The notes below the pieces were generated by a model. That model worked only from the letters and a program-made list of their open reading frames with translations. It ran no database searches and was not told the origin of the DNA. A program made the position numbers and the translations under genes. A DNA stretch of 64,000 nucleotides from Microbacterium sp. CFH 31415 (GTDB lineage: Bacteria > Actinomycetota > Actinomycetes > Actinomycetales > Microbacteriaceae): positions 496,001 through 560,000 of the forward strand of contig NZ_JAKYXC010000002.1 in NCBI RefSeq assembly GCF_022538185.1, given 5' to 3'. Shown here piece after piece: positions 1 to 10,640 of this stretch. How positions within the stretch are numbered: the first letter of the stretch is position 1; every line of letters begins with the position of its first letter.

Positions 1-1995
1 GAGCTCACCCGCCGCCGCCAGCATCTGACCGCTGAGGTCGGCGATGGTCGCCTCGAGCTGCTCGGCTCCCTCGGCCGCGATGCCCTCGCGCCGCAGCTGA
101 GGCGTCGGGGCCTTGCCCTTGCCCGACTTGAGCTTCGCTGACGTCTTGCGCGACAGCATCGCATCGGTGTCGGATGCCTCGCGCGCGAGCGCATCGGTGA
201 TGTCGGCGATCCGCTTGCGCAGCGGCTGCGGATCGATGCCGTTCGCGGTGTTGTACGCGATCTGCTTCTCGCGCCGGCGATCGGTCTCTTCGATGGCGTT
301 GCGCATCGAATCTGTCACCGTATCGGCGTACATGTGCACCTCGCCCGAGACGTTGCGCGCCGCACGGCCGATCGTCTGGATGAGCGACGTGCCGCTGCGC
401 AGGAATCCCTCCTTGTCGGCGTCGAGGATCGACACCAGCGACACCTCGGGAAGATCGAGTCCCTCACGCAGGAGGTTGATGCCCACGAGCACGTCGTACA
501 CGCCCGCCCGAAGCTCGCTGAGCAGCTCGACCCGGCGCAGCGTGTCGACGTCGGAGTGCAGATAGCGCACGCGGACGCCGTGCTCGCCGAGGAAGTCGGT
601 GAGCTCTTCAGCCATCTTCTTGGTCAGCGTCGTGACCAGGACGCGCTCGTCGCGCGATGCCCGCAGCCGGATCTCTTCGAGCAGATCGTCGATCTGCCCC
701 TTCGACGGCTTGACCACGATGTGAGGGTCGACGAGGCCGGTCGGGCGGATGATCTGCTCGACGACACCGTCGGCGATCCCCATCTCGTAGCGGCCGGGTG
801 TGGCGGAGAGGTACACCGTCTGGCCGACGCGCTCCTTGAACTCGTCGAACCGCAGCGGCCGGTTGTCCAGCGCGCTGGGAAGCCGGAACCCGTGCTCGAC
901 GAGCGTGCGCTTGCGCGAGGCATCCCCCTCGTACATCGCCCCGATCTGCGGCACCGTCACGTGCGACTCGTCGATCACCATGAGGAAGTCGTCGGGAAAG
1001 AAGTCGAGCAGCGTGTGCGGCGGCTCGCCCGGCATGCGCCCGTCGAGGTGCCGCGAGTAGTTCTCGATTCCCGAGCAGAACCCGAGCTGCTGCAGCATCT
1101 CGAGGTCGAACGTGGTGCGCATGCGCAGGCGCTGGGCTTCGAGCAGCTTGTTCTGAGACTCGAGCTCCTTCAGACGCTGCTCGAGCTCGTGCTCGATCGT
1201 CCCGATCGCACGCTGCACCGTCTCGGTGCCCGCCGCGTAGTGGGTCGCCGGAAAGATCGGCACCGCGTCGAGGCGCTGGATGACGTCGCCCGTGAGCGGG
1301 TGCAGCATGTAGATCGCCTCGATCTCATCGCCGAACAGCTCGATGCGCACGGCGAACTCCTCGTAGACCGGGATGATCTCGATCGTGTCGCCGCGGACCC
1401 GGAAGTTGCCGCGCGAGAAGTCGACGTCGTTGCGGTTGTACTGCATCGCGATGAACTTGCGGATGAGCGCGTCGCGGTCATAGCGCTCACCCACCTGCAG
1501 CGCCACCATCGCCCGCAGATACTCCTCGGGCGAGCCGAGTCCGTAGATGCACGACACGGTGCTGACCACGACCACGTCGCGGCGGCTCAGCAGCGAGTTC
1601 GTCGTCGAGTGCCGCAGACGCTCGACCTCGGCGTTGATCGACGAGTCCTTCTCGATGAAGGTGTCTGTCTGCGGGACGTAGGCCTCGGGCTGGTAGTAGT
1701 CGTAGTAGCTGACGAAGTACTCGACCGCGTTGTTCGGCATGAGCTCGCGGAACTCGTTGGCCAGCTGCGCGGCCAGCGTCTTGTTGTGCGCGAGCACGAG
1801 TGTGGGGCGCTGCACCTGCTCGATCAGCCAGGCTGTCGTCGCGGACTTGCCGGTGCCGGTCGCGCCGAGCAGCACGACGTCGGTCTCGCCGGCGTTGATG
1901 CGGGCGGCGAGGTCGGCGATCGCCTGCGGCTGGTCGCCGGACGGCTCATACTCGCTGATGACCTCGAAGGGGCGCACGGAACGTGTGGCTTGCAC
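1..1995 (-). CDS. uvrB: Excinuclease ABC subunit B, 3' end cut by window edge
   Basis: UvrB is the damage-verifying helicase-like subunit of nucleotide excision repair; it receives DNA from UvrA2 and recruits UvrC. The frame runs open from a GTG at 1995 to base 1, giving 665 codons. The family is usually about 690 residues, so only the last part of the C-terminal UVR motif is missing. The N terminus reads [20 protein letters not shown], followed by the GDQPQAI segment and the Walker A region typical of UvrB. The GTG start is supported by a TACGCT hexamer ending 6 nt before it, which suggests a leaderless mRNA. The long open frames on the opposite strand are codon-bias shadows. Confidence 0.96.
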   Translation of the reverse strand, partial: MQATRSVRPFEVISEYEPSGDQPQAIADLAARINAGETDVVLLGATGTGKSATTAWLIEQVQRPTLVLAHNKTLAAQLANEFRELMPNNAVEYFVSYYDYYQPEAYVPQTDTFIEKDSSINAEVERLRHSTTNSLLSRRDVVVVSTVSCIYGLGSPEEYLRAMVALQVGERYDRDALIRKFIAMQYNRNDVDFSRGNFRVRGDTIEIIPVYEEFAVRIELFGDEIEAIYMLHPLTGDVIQRLDAVPIFPATHYAAGTETVQRAIGTIEHELEQRLKELESQNKLLEAQRLRMRTTFDLEMLQQLGFCSGIENYSRHLDGRMPGEPPHTLLDFFPDDFLMVIDESHVTVPQIGAMYEGDASRKRTLVEHGFRLPSALDNRPLRFDEFKERVGQTVYLSATPGRYEMGIADGVVEQIIRPTGLVDPHIVVKPSKGQIDDLLEEIRLRASRDERVLVTTLTKKMAEELTDFLGEHGVRVRYLHSDVDTLRRVELLSELRAGVYDVLVGINLLREGLDLPEVSLVSILDADKEGFLRSGTSLIQTIGRAARNVSGEVHMYADTVTDSMRNAIEETDRRREKQIAYNTANGIDPQPLRKRIADITDALAREASDTDAMLSRKTSAKLKSGKGKAPTPQLRREGIAAEGAEQLEATIADLSGQMLAAAGEL

Positions 1996-2001
1996 CGTTC
2001 A

Positions 2002-2007
2002 AGCGTA
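2002..2007 (-). promoter_or_regulatory. -10 box of uvrB (TACGCT), leaderless geometry
   Basis: TACGCT on the minus strand ends 6 nt before the GTG at 1995. A start site about 7 nt downstream of a -10 box would fall on the start codon itself. No clear -35 and no Shine-Dalgarno sequence are visible. Confidence 0.55.
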
Positions 2008-2055
2008 GGCGGCCCCTCCGACACCCGGGCCGGCGTTCGCGCCGGGCGGACCGAC

Positions 2056-2667
2056 TCAGAACCCTCCGCCTCCGTCGCCGCCGCCGAAGCCCCCGCCGTC
2101 GAACCCTCCCCCGAATCCCCCGCCGTCGAACCCCCCGCCGCCGTGATCGCCCGAGAAGCCCCCGCCGTCGAGGGCCGACGCCGCTCCTGGGTCGTATGTG
2201 TCGCCGACCCACGCCGGCTCCGATGCGATCGCCAGCGATCCCGCCCCCGACGAGAAGTAGGTCACCACGACGGCCGACAGCAGGAAGTTCTGCGAGACGA
2301 CCGCCGCCACGCCACTGCTCGTCAGCAGCGCGCGCGGATCGACGTCGTCGCGGGCGTCGCGTTCTGCGACGGACCCCGCGTCCTGAGTGCGCTGGGCGCG
2401 GCGCTCCTCCGCGCGGCGGAACAGCCTCGCGAGCACCGTCGGGTCGTCGGTCGCGGCATCCCGCTCCGCATCCGACAGGAAGGGGCGCAGCTGCTCGAAC
2501 ATCGCGCGCCGTTGGTCGGCGGGAACATCACGGAACGCGGCCGCGTGGGCTTTCTCGATGACGGACGCCGGCAGCGTGTTGAGCAGGTAGACGTACCTGC
2601 CCATCCGCTCCTCGTCGGTCAGCGCCGCGTAGCGCCGCTTGCGCCGGAATCTCGAGAGCATGCCCAT
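2056..2667 (-). CDS. Hypothetical protein with hydrophobic segment and Gly-rich tail
   Basis: A 203-residue protein whose function I do not recognise. The first 120 residues are charged and helical (RFRRKRRYAALTDEERMGRY near the start), with many Arg, Asp and Glu. A moderately hydrophobic stretch follows around 120-150 (AAVVSQNFLLSAVVVTYF). The last 35 or so residues are almost only Gly with spaced Phe and Asp (repeated GGGF and DGGGF units). The ATG at 2667 has a good ribosome site (GGAGGTGG), and a TACCCT hexamer lies further upstream. It sits between uvrB and coaE on the same strand, but separate promoters are likely. The Gly-rich tail resembles low-complexity ends of small actinobacterial membrane-associated proteins. 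Confidence 0.75.
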   Translation of the reverse strand: MGMLSRFRRKRRYAALTDEERMGRYVYLLNTLPASVIEKAHAAAFRDVPADQRRAMFEQLRPFLSDAERDAATDDPTVLARLFRRAEERRAQRTQDAGSVAERDARDDVDPRALLTSSGVAAVVSQNFLLSAVVVTYFSSGAGSLAIASEPAWVGDTYDPGAASALDGGGFSGDHGGGGFDGGGFGGGFDGGGFGGGDGGGGF

Positions 2668-2716
2668 GAGCCACCTCCGCGTGTGGTGTCAGGGTACGCC
2701 GCCCTCGCCGTCGGCC

Positions 2717-3349
2717 CTAACCCGGCGATCGCGCGGCCGCGCGCGCAGCGAGCCGCGCGGGCAGCGTCGCCCACAGCTCGTCCACCTGGCGGACGGTGTC
2801 GTCGAGTGAGCCGGTGGTGTCGATCACCGCGTCGGCGATCGCCAGGCGCGCCGCGTCGGGCACCTGCGCGGCGATGCGGGCGGCGGCGTCGGCCTCGCTC
2901 ATGCCGCGCAGCTCGACGAGCCGCTGCCGCCGGACTCCGTCCGGGGCGTCGGCGACCACGATGAGCTCCCACGGGTCGTCGACCCTCGCCTCGACCAGCA
3001 GCGGAACGTCGTAGACGACGACCGCCGACGGATCGGCGTCCCGCGCCTCGGCGAAACGGCGCGCGGACTCGGCGCGCACCGCGGGATGCACGATCGCGTT
3101 CAACCGCGTCACGGCCGCGCTGTCGCCGAACACCCTGCCGGCGAGCGCCGCCCGATCCAGCGCGCCGTCGGGCTGGAGCATCCCTTCACCGAACTCCTCC
3201 GCGATCGCCTCGAGCACCGGCGAACCCGGCTGCTGGACGTCGCGGACGATCTGATCGGCGTCCACGACGACGGCACCGAGTTCAGCGAGACGTCGCGCGA
3301 TGGTGGACTTCCCCGACGCGATACCGCCGGTGAGGGCAATGAGGGGCAT
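2717..3349 (-). CDS. coaE: Dephospho-CoA kinase
   Basis: CoaE phosphorylates the 3' hydroxyl of dephospho-CoA with ATP, the last step of coenzyme A synthesis. The 210-residue protein begins MPLIALTGGIASGKST with a P-loop at residues 8-16, followed by the VVDADQIVRDV segment and the LIVVADAP and RQRLVELRGMSEADAAARI regions typical of the family. An in-frame upstream extension to 3439 is open but lacks family similarity, so I chose the ATG at 3349. Upstream lies a 408-bp gene-free stretch shared with the divergent response regulator. A CATCCT hexamer ends 6 nt before the ATG and may be a weak -10. Confidence 0.95.
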   Translation of the reverse strand: MPLIALTGGIASGKSTIARRLAELGAVVVDADQIVRDVQQPGSPVLEAIAEEFGEGMLQPDGALDRAALAGRVFGDSAAVTRLNAIVHPAVRAESARRFAEARDADPSAVVVYDVPLLVEARVDDPWELIVVADAPDGVRRQRLVELRGMSEADAAARIAAQVPDAARLAIADAVIDTTGSLDDTVRQVDELWATLPARLAARAAARSPG

Positions 3350-3757
3350 GCAACGAGGATGCCATGTGCGCGTGAACCTTGGGCGCTCCTGAGGTCGCAC
3401 TGAGGGTGGCCTGAGCGCATGCGAGTAGCGTCGGGGCAACCCGAAAGAAGACCGGCTTCGTGGGGGTCTCTGGGGAGGTTGGGACGTGGCCTACCGACGC
3501 AGCATTGCGACGCAGGCTCGATGCCCAGCCACCCACCTGTCCGTCTCCGGAACGAGACGGAGCGACGGGGCCGGGACTCGGTGCGGTGGGGTGGCGATCG
3601 TGGGGGCGATCGCCACCCCCATCCGGGCTGCGCGGGCGAGAACACGGTGCAGATCATGACCGCCCACGCGCCGCGCCTGTTCCAGCACGCGTTCTGGGAT
3701 ATCCTGACCGACGTCCGCGAGACGGCGCTCGTCTCGCTGACGCCGGAGGATGAATCG
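3350..3757. other. 408-bp intergenic region with promoter and hairpin
   Basis: The gene-free stretch lies between coaE (minus) and the response regulator (plus). It contains a TAGCGT hexamer at 3426-3431 on the plus strand that looks like an actinobacterial -10. If used, it would give the regulator mRNA a leader of about 320 nt. A perfect 13-bp inverted repeat lies at 3588-3619. Open frames inside have no protein-like composition that I recognise. Confidence 0.6.
3588..3619 (+). repeat. 13-bp perfect hairpin in response-regulator leader
   Basis: The left arm GGGGTGGCGATCG (3588-3600) and right arm CGATCGCCACCCC (3607-3619) are exact complements around a 6-nt loop (TGGGGG). No T-tract follows, so it is not a standard terminator. 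It may be an attenuator, an mRNA-stabilising hairpin or an operator. Confidence 0.6.
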
Positions 3758-4501
3758 GTGGAAGATCAGCGCGTGGCCGTCGTCATCGAGGACGAGGAGG
3801 ACATCCGCTCGCTCTTGTCCGCGGTGCTCGCACAGGCCGGTTTCGAGGTGCACGGAGCCGGCAACGGCCAGGACGGGCTCGAGCTCGTCGTCGAGCACCA
3901 GCCCCTCGTGACCACTCTCGACGTGAACATGCCGGGAATGGACGGCTTCGAGACCGCGAAGAGAATCCGCTCGATCAGCACGACGTACATCGTGATGCTC
4001 AGCGCCCGCACCGAGGAGATCGACGCCCTCCAGGGCCTCGAGGCCGGTGCTGACGACTACGTCGCGAAGCCGTTCCGCCCTCGCGAGCTGCGAGCCCGCA
4101 TCGACGCGATGCTGCGGCGGCCGAGGCACCATGTCGCCGCTGCCACGCCTGCGGTCGAGGCATCCGACAACTCCCGGGCCTGGCTCGAGCACCAGGGACT
4201 CCGGCTCAACCCCGATATGCGCATCGTCATGGTCGACGGCGACGACCTCGAGCTCACGCGCAGCGAGTTCGACATCCTGGCCGACCTCCTCGCCGCCGGA
4301 CGGCGGGTGCGCGGCAAGTCCGACCTCGCGCTCATGCTGCGCGGCGAGCAGTTCACCGGCGTCGAGTTCGTCAGCGACAGCGACGCCCGGGCGATCGAGG
4401 TGCACGTGGCCAACCTGCGGCGCAAGCTGGGCGAGTCGCCGACGAACCCGCGGTGGATCGAGACCGTGCGGGGCGTCGGCTACCGCCTGACCGCATCGTG
4501 A
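3758..4501 (+). CDS. OmpR-family two-component response regulator
   Basis: A DNA-binding response regulator of 247 residues. The receiver domain (about 4-120) has the acidic pair in VVIEDEED, the phospho-acceptor Asp55 in TLDVNMPG, and Lys104 in YVAKPF. A winged-helix effector domain (about 145-245) ends in the family signature VHVANLRRKLGE...IETVRGVGYRL. I chose the GTG at 3758 because GGAGG lies 8 nt before it; longer in-frame starts such as the ATG at 3656 add sequence unlike the family. It faces a histidine kinase with a GGDEF-like partner across a 61-bp gap and is their likely, though unproven, partner. Confidence 0.92.
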   Translation: MEDQRVAVVIEDEEDIRSLLSAVLAQAGFEVHGAGNGQDGLELVVEHQPLVTTLDVNMPGMDGFETAKRIRSISTTYIVMLSARTEEIDALQGLEAGADDYVAKPFRPRELRARIDAMLRRPRHHVAAATPAVEASDNSRAWLEHQGLRLNPDMRIVMVDGDDLELTRSEFDILADLLAAGRRVRGKSDLALMLRGEQFTGVEFVSDSDARAIEVHVANLRRKLGESPTNPRWIETVRGVGYRLTAS

Positions 4502-4562
4502 GCTGACCTGTCCGTGACGCCGAGTCCACCACGCCGAGCGCCGTGACCCGGAGCGGACGCCG

Positions 4563-5725
4563 CTAGTCGGCCTGTCCGACGAGTACCGACGACTCGACAC
4601 TGGCGGCCGCCCGGCTCGCCGCCTCGCGGGCGACACGGAGGAGCGCGTGCGCGTCGTGACCGGTGACGTCGCTCAGCGCGACGCCGACGCCGACGACGGG
4701 GATCACTCCCCCGCCGACCTTGCCGAGGTCGTCGAACAGGCCGCGGTAGATCGCGCCGGCTTGACGACGCGCGTCGAGGTCGGTGTCGACGAGCACGCCG
4801 ACCACGAGTCCTGTCGCACCGTCTTCGCCGACGAGCGCGTTCGAGGGAGCATGGCGGCGCACGCCGGTGCGCCAGGTCTGGGTGACGGCCAGCGCGACTT
4901 CGCTTCCGAACGCCGTCGAGATCTGGTCGAGGTCGTCGACCCGCACGGCGATCACGCCGACGAGCTCCGAGCGCGCGGCGGCCCGCTCGCACAGGCCGAC
5001 CAGCGCGGCGTCGAACAGATCGCGCGACAGGATGCCGCCCTGCGCCGAGACGAGCATGCCCGGGCGCAGATGGCCGCGCATCGGTGCACGGGTCGCGCGG
5101 AGGACCGACGTCACGACCACCGCGACGATCGTGAGCACGATGGTGAGGAAGCTCGTCGGGACCGTGCCGAAGGCGCTCTCGAAGAGCGCGCTGTCGGGAC
5201 CGGCGGCGAGGAACGCAGTGGTGCGCGAGACGTAGTAGAGCGACTGGAGGCCGAGCACGATCGCCAGCACCCATGCGGTGCGCGACTCGAGCAGCGCGCC
5301 GCGCACGCACTCGGTCGCTCCCGCGCCGGCGAAGAGCAGCAAGGCCACGAACATCCACACGGCGCCCGCCCAGTCACCGCCGTCGGGGCCCTGGATCACC
5401 ACCGTCGCGCCCGCCCCGACGACCCCGACGGCGACGAGCCATGACGACCACGTCATGCGCCGCCCGTTGAAGCGGCGGCATCCGAGCCACATGCAGCCGG
5501 TGCCGGCGACGAAGGCGGCGTTGCCGACGGCGATCGCCCACCACCCGCCCACGCCCTGCGCCCACACCGTGTAGGCGAGGGTCGTGAGCATCGCCGCGAG
5601 GAAGCCGAGCGCCCAGATGCGGCCGGCCCCCTCGTCCCGGCGCAGCAGGGTCTCGACGATGAAGAGGATGCCGCTCACATTGACGACGAGCGCCGTCATG
5701 ATCACGACGCTGGCCAGTTGCAGGG

Positions 5726-5729
<4 letters not shown>
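4563..5729 (-). CDS. Membrane protein with degenerate GGDEF domain
   Basis: A 388-residue protein with about seven hydrophobic segments in its first 210 residues and a cytoplasmic domain at about 225-385 that resembles GGDEF. The fold cue is GVIAVRVDDLDQISTAFG, which matches the first metal-binding Asp region of diguanylate cyclases. Where the GGDEF loop should be, the sequence reads VGEDGATGLVV, so the catalytic signature is lost. It is therefore probably not a cyclic-di-GMP synthase but a sensor or nucleotide-binding module. Its ATG overlaps the histidine kinase stop by 4 nt (ATGA), so the two are translationally coupled. The family assignment is from local patterns only. Confidence 0.75.
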
Positions 5730-7420
<1,691 letters not shown>

Positions 7421-7426
7421 ACGGTG

Positions 7427-7432
7427 AAACTA
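7427..7432 (-). promoter_or_regulatory. -10 box of the histidine kinase operon (TAGTTT)
   Basis: TAGTTT on the minus strand ends 6 nt before the ATG at 7420. There is no Shine-Dalgarno sequence, so a leaderless transcript is likely. Confidence 0.5.
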
Positions 7433-7534
7433 ACGGATGCCGCGCCCCGGCGTGAGCGGGGCTCGCGACGCAGGCGCGAACCGACGCCCGCGATCTCCTC
7501 GTCGAGCCCCGCCGGCGAGGCCCGCCGCGCCGCC

Positions 7535-8086
7535 TCAGCCCACGCGGGCCGCCGCTTCGCTCAGCCAGCGCGCGTGCAGTGCCCACGGGTCGTCGACGCC
7601 GGCGGCGAGCTCGGCGATGTGCGCCTCGAGGGCGGACGACCGACGGAACCACTCGGTGCGCGGATAGCGGTCGACCGCGAACTGATCGTGACGCCGGCGT
7701 TCCACGGTGCGATCGCCTCGCTCGAACGCGAGCAGCTCGTCGTGCCAGATGGCCGTCAACCGCTGCCTGGGGCTCGCCGACGTGCCGATCTTGATGCGGT
7801 CGTCATATCGGACGTAGTAGACGACGTCGACGCGGGGCGGAGGCAGCTCGTGGTCGACGATCTCGCCGTGCCGCCACTCGCACACCGCGCACAGCCAGCC
7901 CGACGGGTAGCGCACCCCCAGCCGAGAGCCGCACAGCGCACACGGCGAGGGAAGGACGTCGGTGACGCCGTGGCGACGCTGCTCCCACTCGGAGGCGACG
8001 GAGAGATGCCATTCGCAGAGCGGCACCGGGGCATCGCCCGGCACAGGGCCGCGGCATCCGCTCATCATGAGGCAACTGCGGGGCAC
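7535..8086 (-). CDS. GIY-YIG-like protein with Cys-rich N terminus
   Basis: A 183-residue protein. The N-terminal half holds cysteine pairs that look like a zinc ribbon (CALCGSRLGVRYPSGWLCAVC). The C-terminal half begins VVYYVRYDDRIKIGTSASPRQRL, the pattern of the GIY-YIG/T5orf172 nuclease family: a YYV strand, KIG, then the conserved Arg. It continues with HDQF and TEWFR. The catalytic Glu is probably in ERRRHDQF or TEWFR, which I cannot settle. I prefer the GTG at 8086 because a TACACT hexamer ends 7 nt before it; an ATG at 8116 or 8068 is possible. The role is unknown. It stands alone downstream of rpsA, from which a terminator separates it. Confidence 0.75.
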   Translation of the reverse strand: MPRSCLMMSGCRGPVPGDAPVPLCEWHLSVASEWEQRRHGVTDVLPSPCALCGSRLGVRYPSGWLCAVCEWRHGEIVDHELPPPRVDVVYYVRYDDRIKIGTSASPRQRLTAIWHDELLAFERGDRTVERRRHDQFAVDRYPRTEWFRRSSALEAHIAELAAGVDDPWALHARWLSEAAARVG

Positions 8087-8093
8087 GACCGCG

Positions 8094-8099
8094 AGTGTA
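8094..8099 (-). promoter_or_regulatory. -10 box of the GIY-YIG-like gene (TACACT)
   Basis: TACACT on the minus strand ends 7 nt before a GTG at 8086. This is the main argument for that start codon over the ATGs at 8116 and 8068. Confidence 0.45.
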
Positions 8100-8129
8100 C
8101 GGGCGACCGCCGACATCTCCCAGGCACAG

Positions 8130-8165
8130 CGAAAGGGCCGGAACCCGAAGGTCCCGGCCCTTTCG
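8130..8165 (-). terminator. Rho-independent-type terminator of rpsA
   Basis: On the minus strand a long GC stem begins CGAAAGGGCCGG and closes with CCGGCCCTTTCG around a short loop with one mismatch. It starts 27 nt after the rpsA stop. The last bases of the stem contain the T-run. Confidence 0.8.
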
Positions 8166-8192
8166 AACCAGACGGTTCAGCTGCTGATCAGA

Positions 8193-9641
8193 TCAGCGGC
8201 CCGACAGCTTCTCGCGCAGTGCGGCGAGAGCCTCGTCGTCGGCGAGCGTGCCGCCCGACGTGCTCTCCGAGGAGAAGCTCGACGAGCCGGTGTCGGCGGG
8301 GGCGTTTGCCTCGGCCTCGAGCGCCTTCGCGACGGCGGCCTTGTGCGCCTCCCAGCGACCCTGGGCAGCGGCGTACTCCTGCTCCCACTTCTCGCGCTGA
8401 GCGTCGAAGCCATCGAGCCAGACGCCGTTGACGGAGTCGAAGCCCTCGGGGTACTTGTACTCGCCGTTCTCGTCGTACTCGGTGAGCATGCCGTAGAGGG
8501 CCGGGTCGAACTCGGTGCCGTTGGGGTCGACCGACTCGTTCGCCTGCTTCAGCGAGAGCGAGATGCGGCGACGCTCGAGGTCGATGTCGATGATCTTGAC
8601 GAAGACCTCTTCGCCGACCGACACGACCTGCTCGGCGAGCTCGACGTGCTTGCCCGACAGCTCCGAGATGTGCACGAGGCCCTCGATGCCGTCGGCGACG
8701 CGGACGAACGCACCGAACGGAACGAGCTTGGTGACCTTGCCCGGCGCGACCTGGCCGATGGCGTGGGTGCGGGCGAAGACCTGCCACGGATCCTCCTGGG
8801 TCGCCTTGAGCGAGAGCGACACGCGCTCGCGGTCCAGGTCGACCTCGAGGATCTCGACGGTGACCTCCTGGCCGACCTCGACGACCTCGGAGGCGTGCTC
8901 GATGTGCTTCCACGACAGCTCGGAGACGTGCACGAGGCCGTCCACGCCGCCCAGGTCGACGAACGCACCGAAGTTGACGATCGACGAGACGACGCCCTTG
9001 CGGACCTGGCCCTTGTGCAGGTTGTTGAGGAACGTGGTGCGCGACTCGGACTGCGTCTGCTCGAGGAGCGCGCGGCGCGAGAGCACGACGTTGTTGCGGT
9101 TCTTGTCGAGCTCGAGGATCTTCGCCTCGATCTCCTGGCCGAGGTACGGCGTGAGGTCGCGGACGCGACGCAGCTCGATGAGCGAAGCCGGGAGGAAGCC
9201 ACGGAGGCCGATGTCGACGATGAGGCCACCCTTGACGACCTCGATCACGGAGCCGGTGACGACACCGTCGTTCTCCTTGATCTTCTCGACGTCGCCCCAC
9301 GCACGCTCGTACTGCGCGCGCTTCTTCGACAGGATGAGGCGGCCTTCCTTGTCCTCCTTCTGGAGAACCAGTGCCTCGACGGCGTCGCCGACCTTGACGA
9401 CCTCGTTGGGGTCGACGTCGTGCTTGATCGAGAGCTCGCGCGAGGGGATGACGCCCTCGGTCTTGAAGCCGACGTCGAGGAGGACCTCGTCGCGGTCGAC
9501 CTTCACGACGGTGCCTTCGATGAGGTCGCCGTCGTTGAAGGACTTGATGGTCAGTTCGACCGCGGCCAGGAAGTCCTCAGCAGATCCGATGTCGTTGATG
9601 GCGACCTGCTTGGTGGCCGGGGCGGTCGTTGCGATAGTCAT
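8193..9641 (-). CDS. rpsA: 30S ribosomal protein S1
   Basis: S1 binds mRNA on the small ribosomal subunit and helps initiate translation of leadered messages. The 482-residue protein has four S1 RNA-binding repeats (roughly 37-105, 123-188, 209-277 and 294-363), seen as repeated GxVxxVxxFGAFV and GLVHISELS patterns. An acidic, low-complexity C-terminal tail rich in Ala, Glu and Ser follows, as is usual for actinobacterial S1. The ATG at 9641 has AAGGA about 10 nt upstream. It forms its own unit with a clear terminator downstream. Confidence 0.97.
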   Translation of the reverse strand: MTIATTAPATKQVAINDIGSAEDFLAAVELTIKSFNDGDLIEGTVVKVDRDEVLLDVGFKTEGVIPSRELSIKHDVDPNEVVKVGDAVEALVLQKEDKEGRLILSKKRAQYERAWGDVEKIKENDGVVTGSVIEVVKGGLIVDIGLRGFLPASLIELRRVRDLTPYLGQEIEAKILELDKNRNNVVLSRRALLEQTQSESRTTFLNNLHKGQVRKGVVSSIVNFGAFVDLGGVDGLVHVSELSWKHIEHASEVVEVGQEVTVEILEVDLDRERVSLSLKATQEDPWQVFARTHAIGQVAPGKVTKLVPFGAFVRVADGIEGLVHISELSGKHVELAEQVVSVGEEVFVKIIDIDLERRRISLSLKQANESVDPNGTEFDPALYGMLTEYDENGEYKYPEGFDSVNGVWLDGFDAQREKWEQEYAAAQGRWEAHKAAVAKALEAEANAPADTGSSSFSSESTSGGTLADDEALAALREKLSGR

Positions 9642-9894
9642 GTAGTGGGTTGTCCTTGTTGGGTTGGGGGTGTCGGGCCTGGGCTCGATTCGCGGCTCCC
9701 GATCGCATGATGACGAGCGGATGCCTCGGGCCGAGGCGAAGCGGATTGTGTTGGTGCGATGTCACATCGGAGCCGGCGCGAGGCCGACACCGGGGCGTGG
9801 CGATATAGCCACAAGAGTGACAGTCCAGGGTATCAGAACGCGGGCGCCCGCTGCGATGTTCCCGTCACGGGCGTCGCGGGCCGGATTCGCGCCG

Positions 9895-10476
9895 TCAGTG
9901 AAGCGGCCACCACGGCGGCATGAGCGCGAGGATGCGCCCGCTCGCCGCCCGGACGTCGTCGTCGCCGTCGCGTGCCCACACCTCGACGACCCCCACGAGG
10001 GCGCCCGCGATGAACGCCGCCGCCTCCTCACGGGCGCGCGCGCCCTGGGGAACGCTCGTCGTCCCGTGCTCGTCGAACGCGATCAGCGCCGTCGCGGCGC
10101 GGGAGCGCAGCCGCTCCTCGAGCGCCGCACGGAACGCGCCGCGCGAGGACGACGCGAACATCGCGCGGAAGACCGGGCGCTCGTCCGCGACGTGGGAGAG
10201 CAGAGCACGCAGGGCATCGAGGTACTCCCCCGCGATGCCGCGCGAGGACTCCGACGAGGCGTCCACCGCGCTGAGCTGGTCGAGGTCGCGCGTGAACCAG
10301 GCGACCGCGAAGGCGTCCACGCTGTCGGCGTGCCCGTAGAAGGTCGTGCGGTGCACGCCCGCCTCGCGGCAGAGCCGCGCGACGCTCACTTCTTCGAGCG
10401 GCACGGACTCGAGCAGCCGGACCAGCGCGGCGCCGAGCGCCTCGCGCGTCCTCGCTTGCCGAGGGTCCTCACCCAT
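9895..10476 (-). CDS. TetR/AcrR-family transcriptional regulator
   Basis: A 193-residue repressor-type protein. The N-terminal helix-turn-helix (about 8-55) reads TREALGAALVRLLESVPLEEVS then VARLCREAGVHRTTFYGHADS, a classic TetR recognition segment. The rest is a helical ligand-binding domain with no recognisable ligand specificity. It lies downstream of an SDR oxidoreductase on the same strand and probably controls it through the palindrome at 11456-11477. The sequence just upstream of its ATG is an implausible poly-C run (poly-G on the plus strand), so the exact start and promoter are uncertain. Confidence 0.88.
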   Translation of the reverse strand: MGEDPRQARTREALGAALVRLLESVPLEEVSVARLCREAGVHRTTFYGHADSVDAFAVAWFTRDLDQLSAVDASSESSRGIAGEYLDALRALLSHVADERPVFRAMFASSSRGAFRAALEERLRSRAATALIAFDEHGTTSVPQGARAREEAAAFIAGALVGVVEVWARDGDDDVRAASGRILALMPPWWPLH

Positions 10477-10493
10477 GACACTCCGATCGAGAG

Positions 10494-10570
10494 GAGGGGG
10501 GGGGGGCGGGGGGGGGGGCCCCCGGGGGGGGAATGGGGCGGGGGGGGGGGGGGGCGGCCGGGGGGGTGCG
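10494..10570. repeat. Poly-G low-complexity tract, probably an artefact
   Basis: About 77 bases consist almost only of G on the plus strand, broken by single C, a CCCCC run, AAT and CGGCC. A 10-bp direct repeat CCTCACCCAT flanks it at 10467-10476 and 10577-10586. Nothing else in the window resembles it. It fits two-colour sequencing poly-G or an unresolved repeat better than real sequence. Confidence 0.85.
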
Positions 10571-10640
10571 GTGGGACCTCACCCATCCCCCACCGTCCGC
10601 GTGGCGGGGTGGCCTCGGCTCGAGGCATCCGCTCTTCTCA

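Noticed and set aside
334-2964. Very long open frames opposite uvrB, rpsA, the histidine kinase and dnaE (for example plus-strand frames of 800-900 codons)
   Set aside because: They have Arg- or Asp/Val-rich compositions produced by codon bias in GC-rich DNA, match no family, and lie exactly antisense to well-supported genes.
3460-3753. Small gene in the leader of the response regulator
   Set aside because: Composition is Arg/Pro-rich in the manner of shadow frames and it overlaps the hairpin; no ribosome site or family match.
7535-8086. Homing or restriction endonuclease
   Set aside because: There is no intron, phage or methyltransferase context; only a distant GIY-YIG-like pattern is seen.
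10494-10570. Poly-G tract as a G-quadruplex regulator of the TetR gene
   Set aside because: The run is far more extreme than any other part of the window and is flanked by direct repeats; an artefact is simpler.
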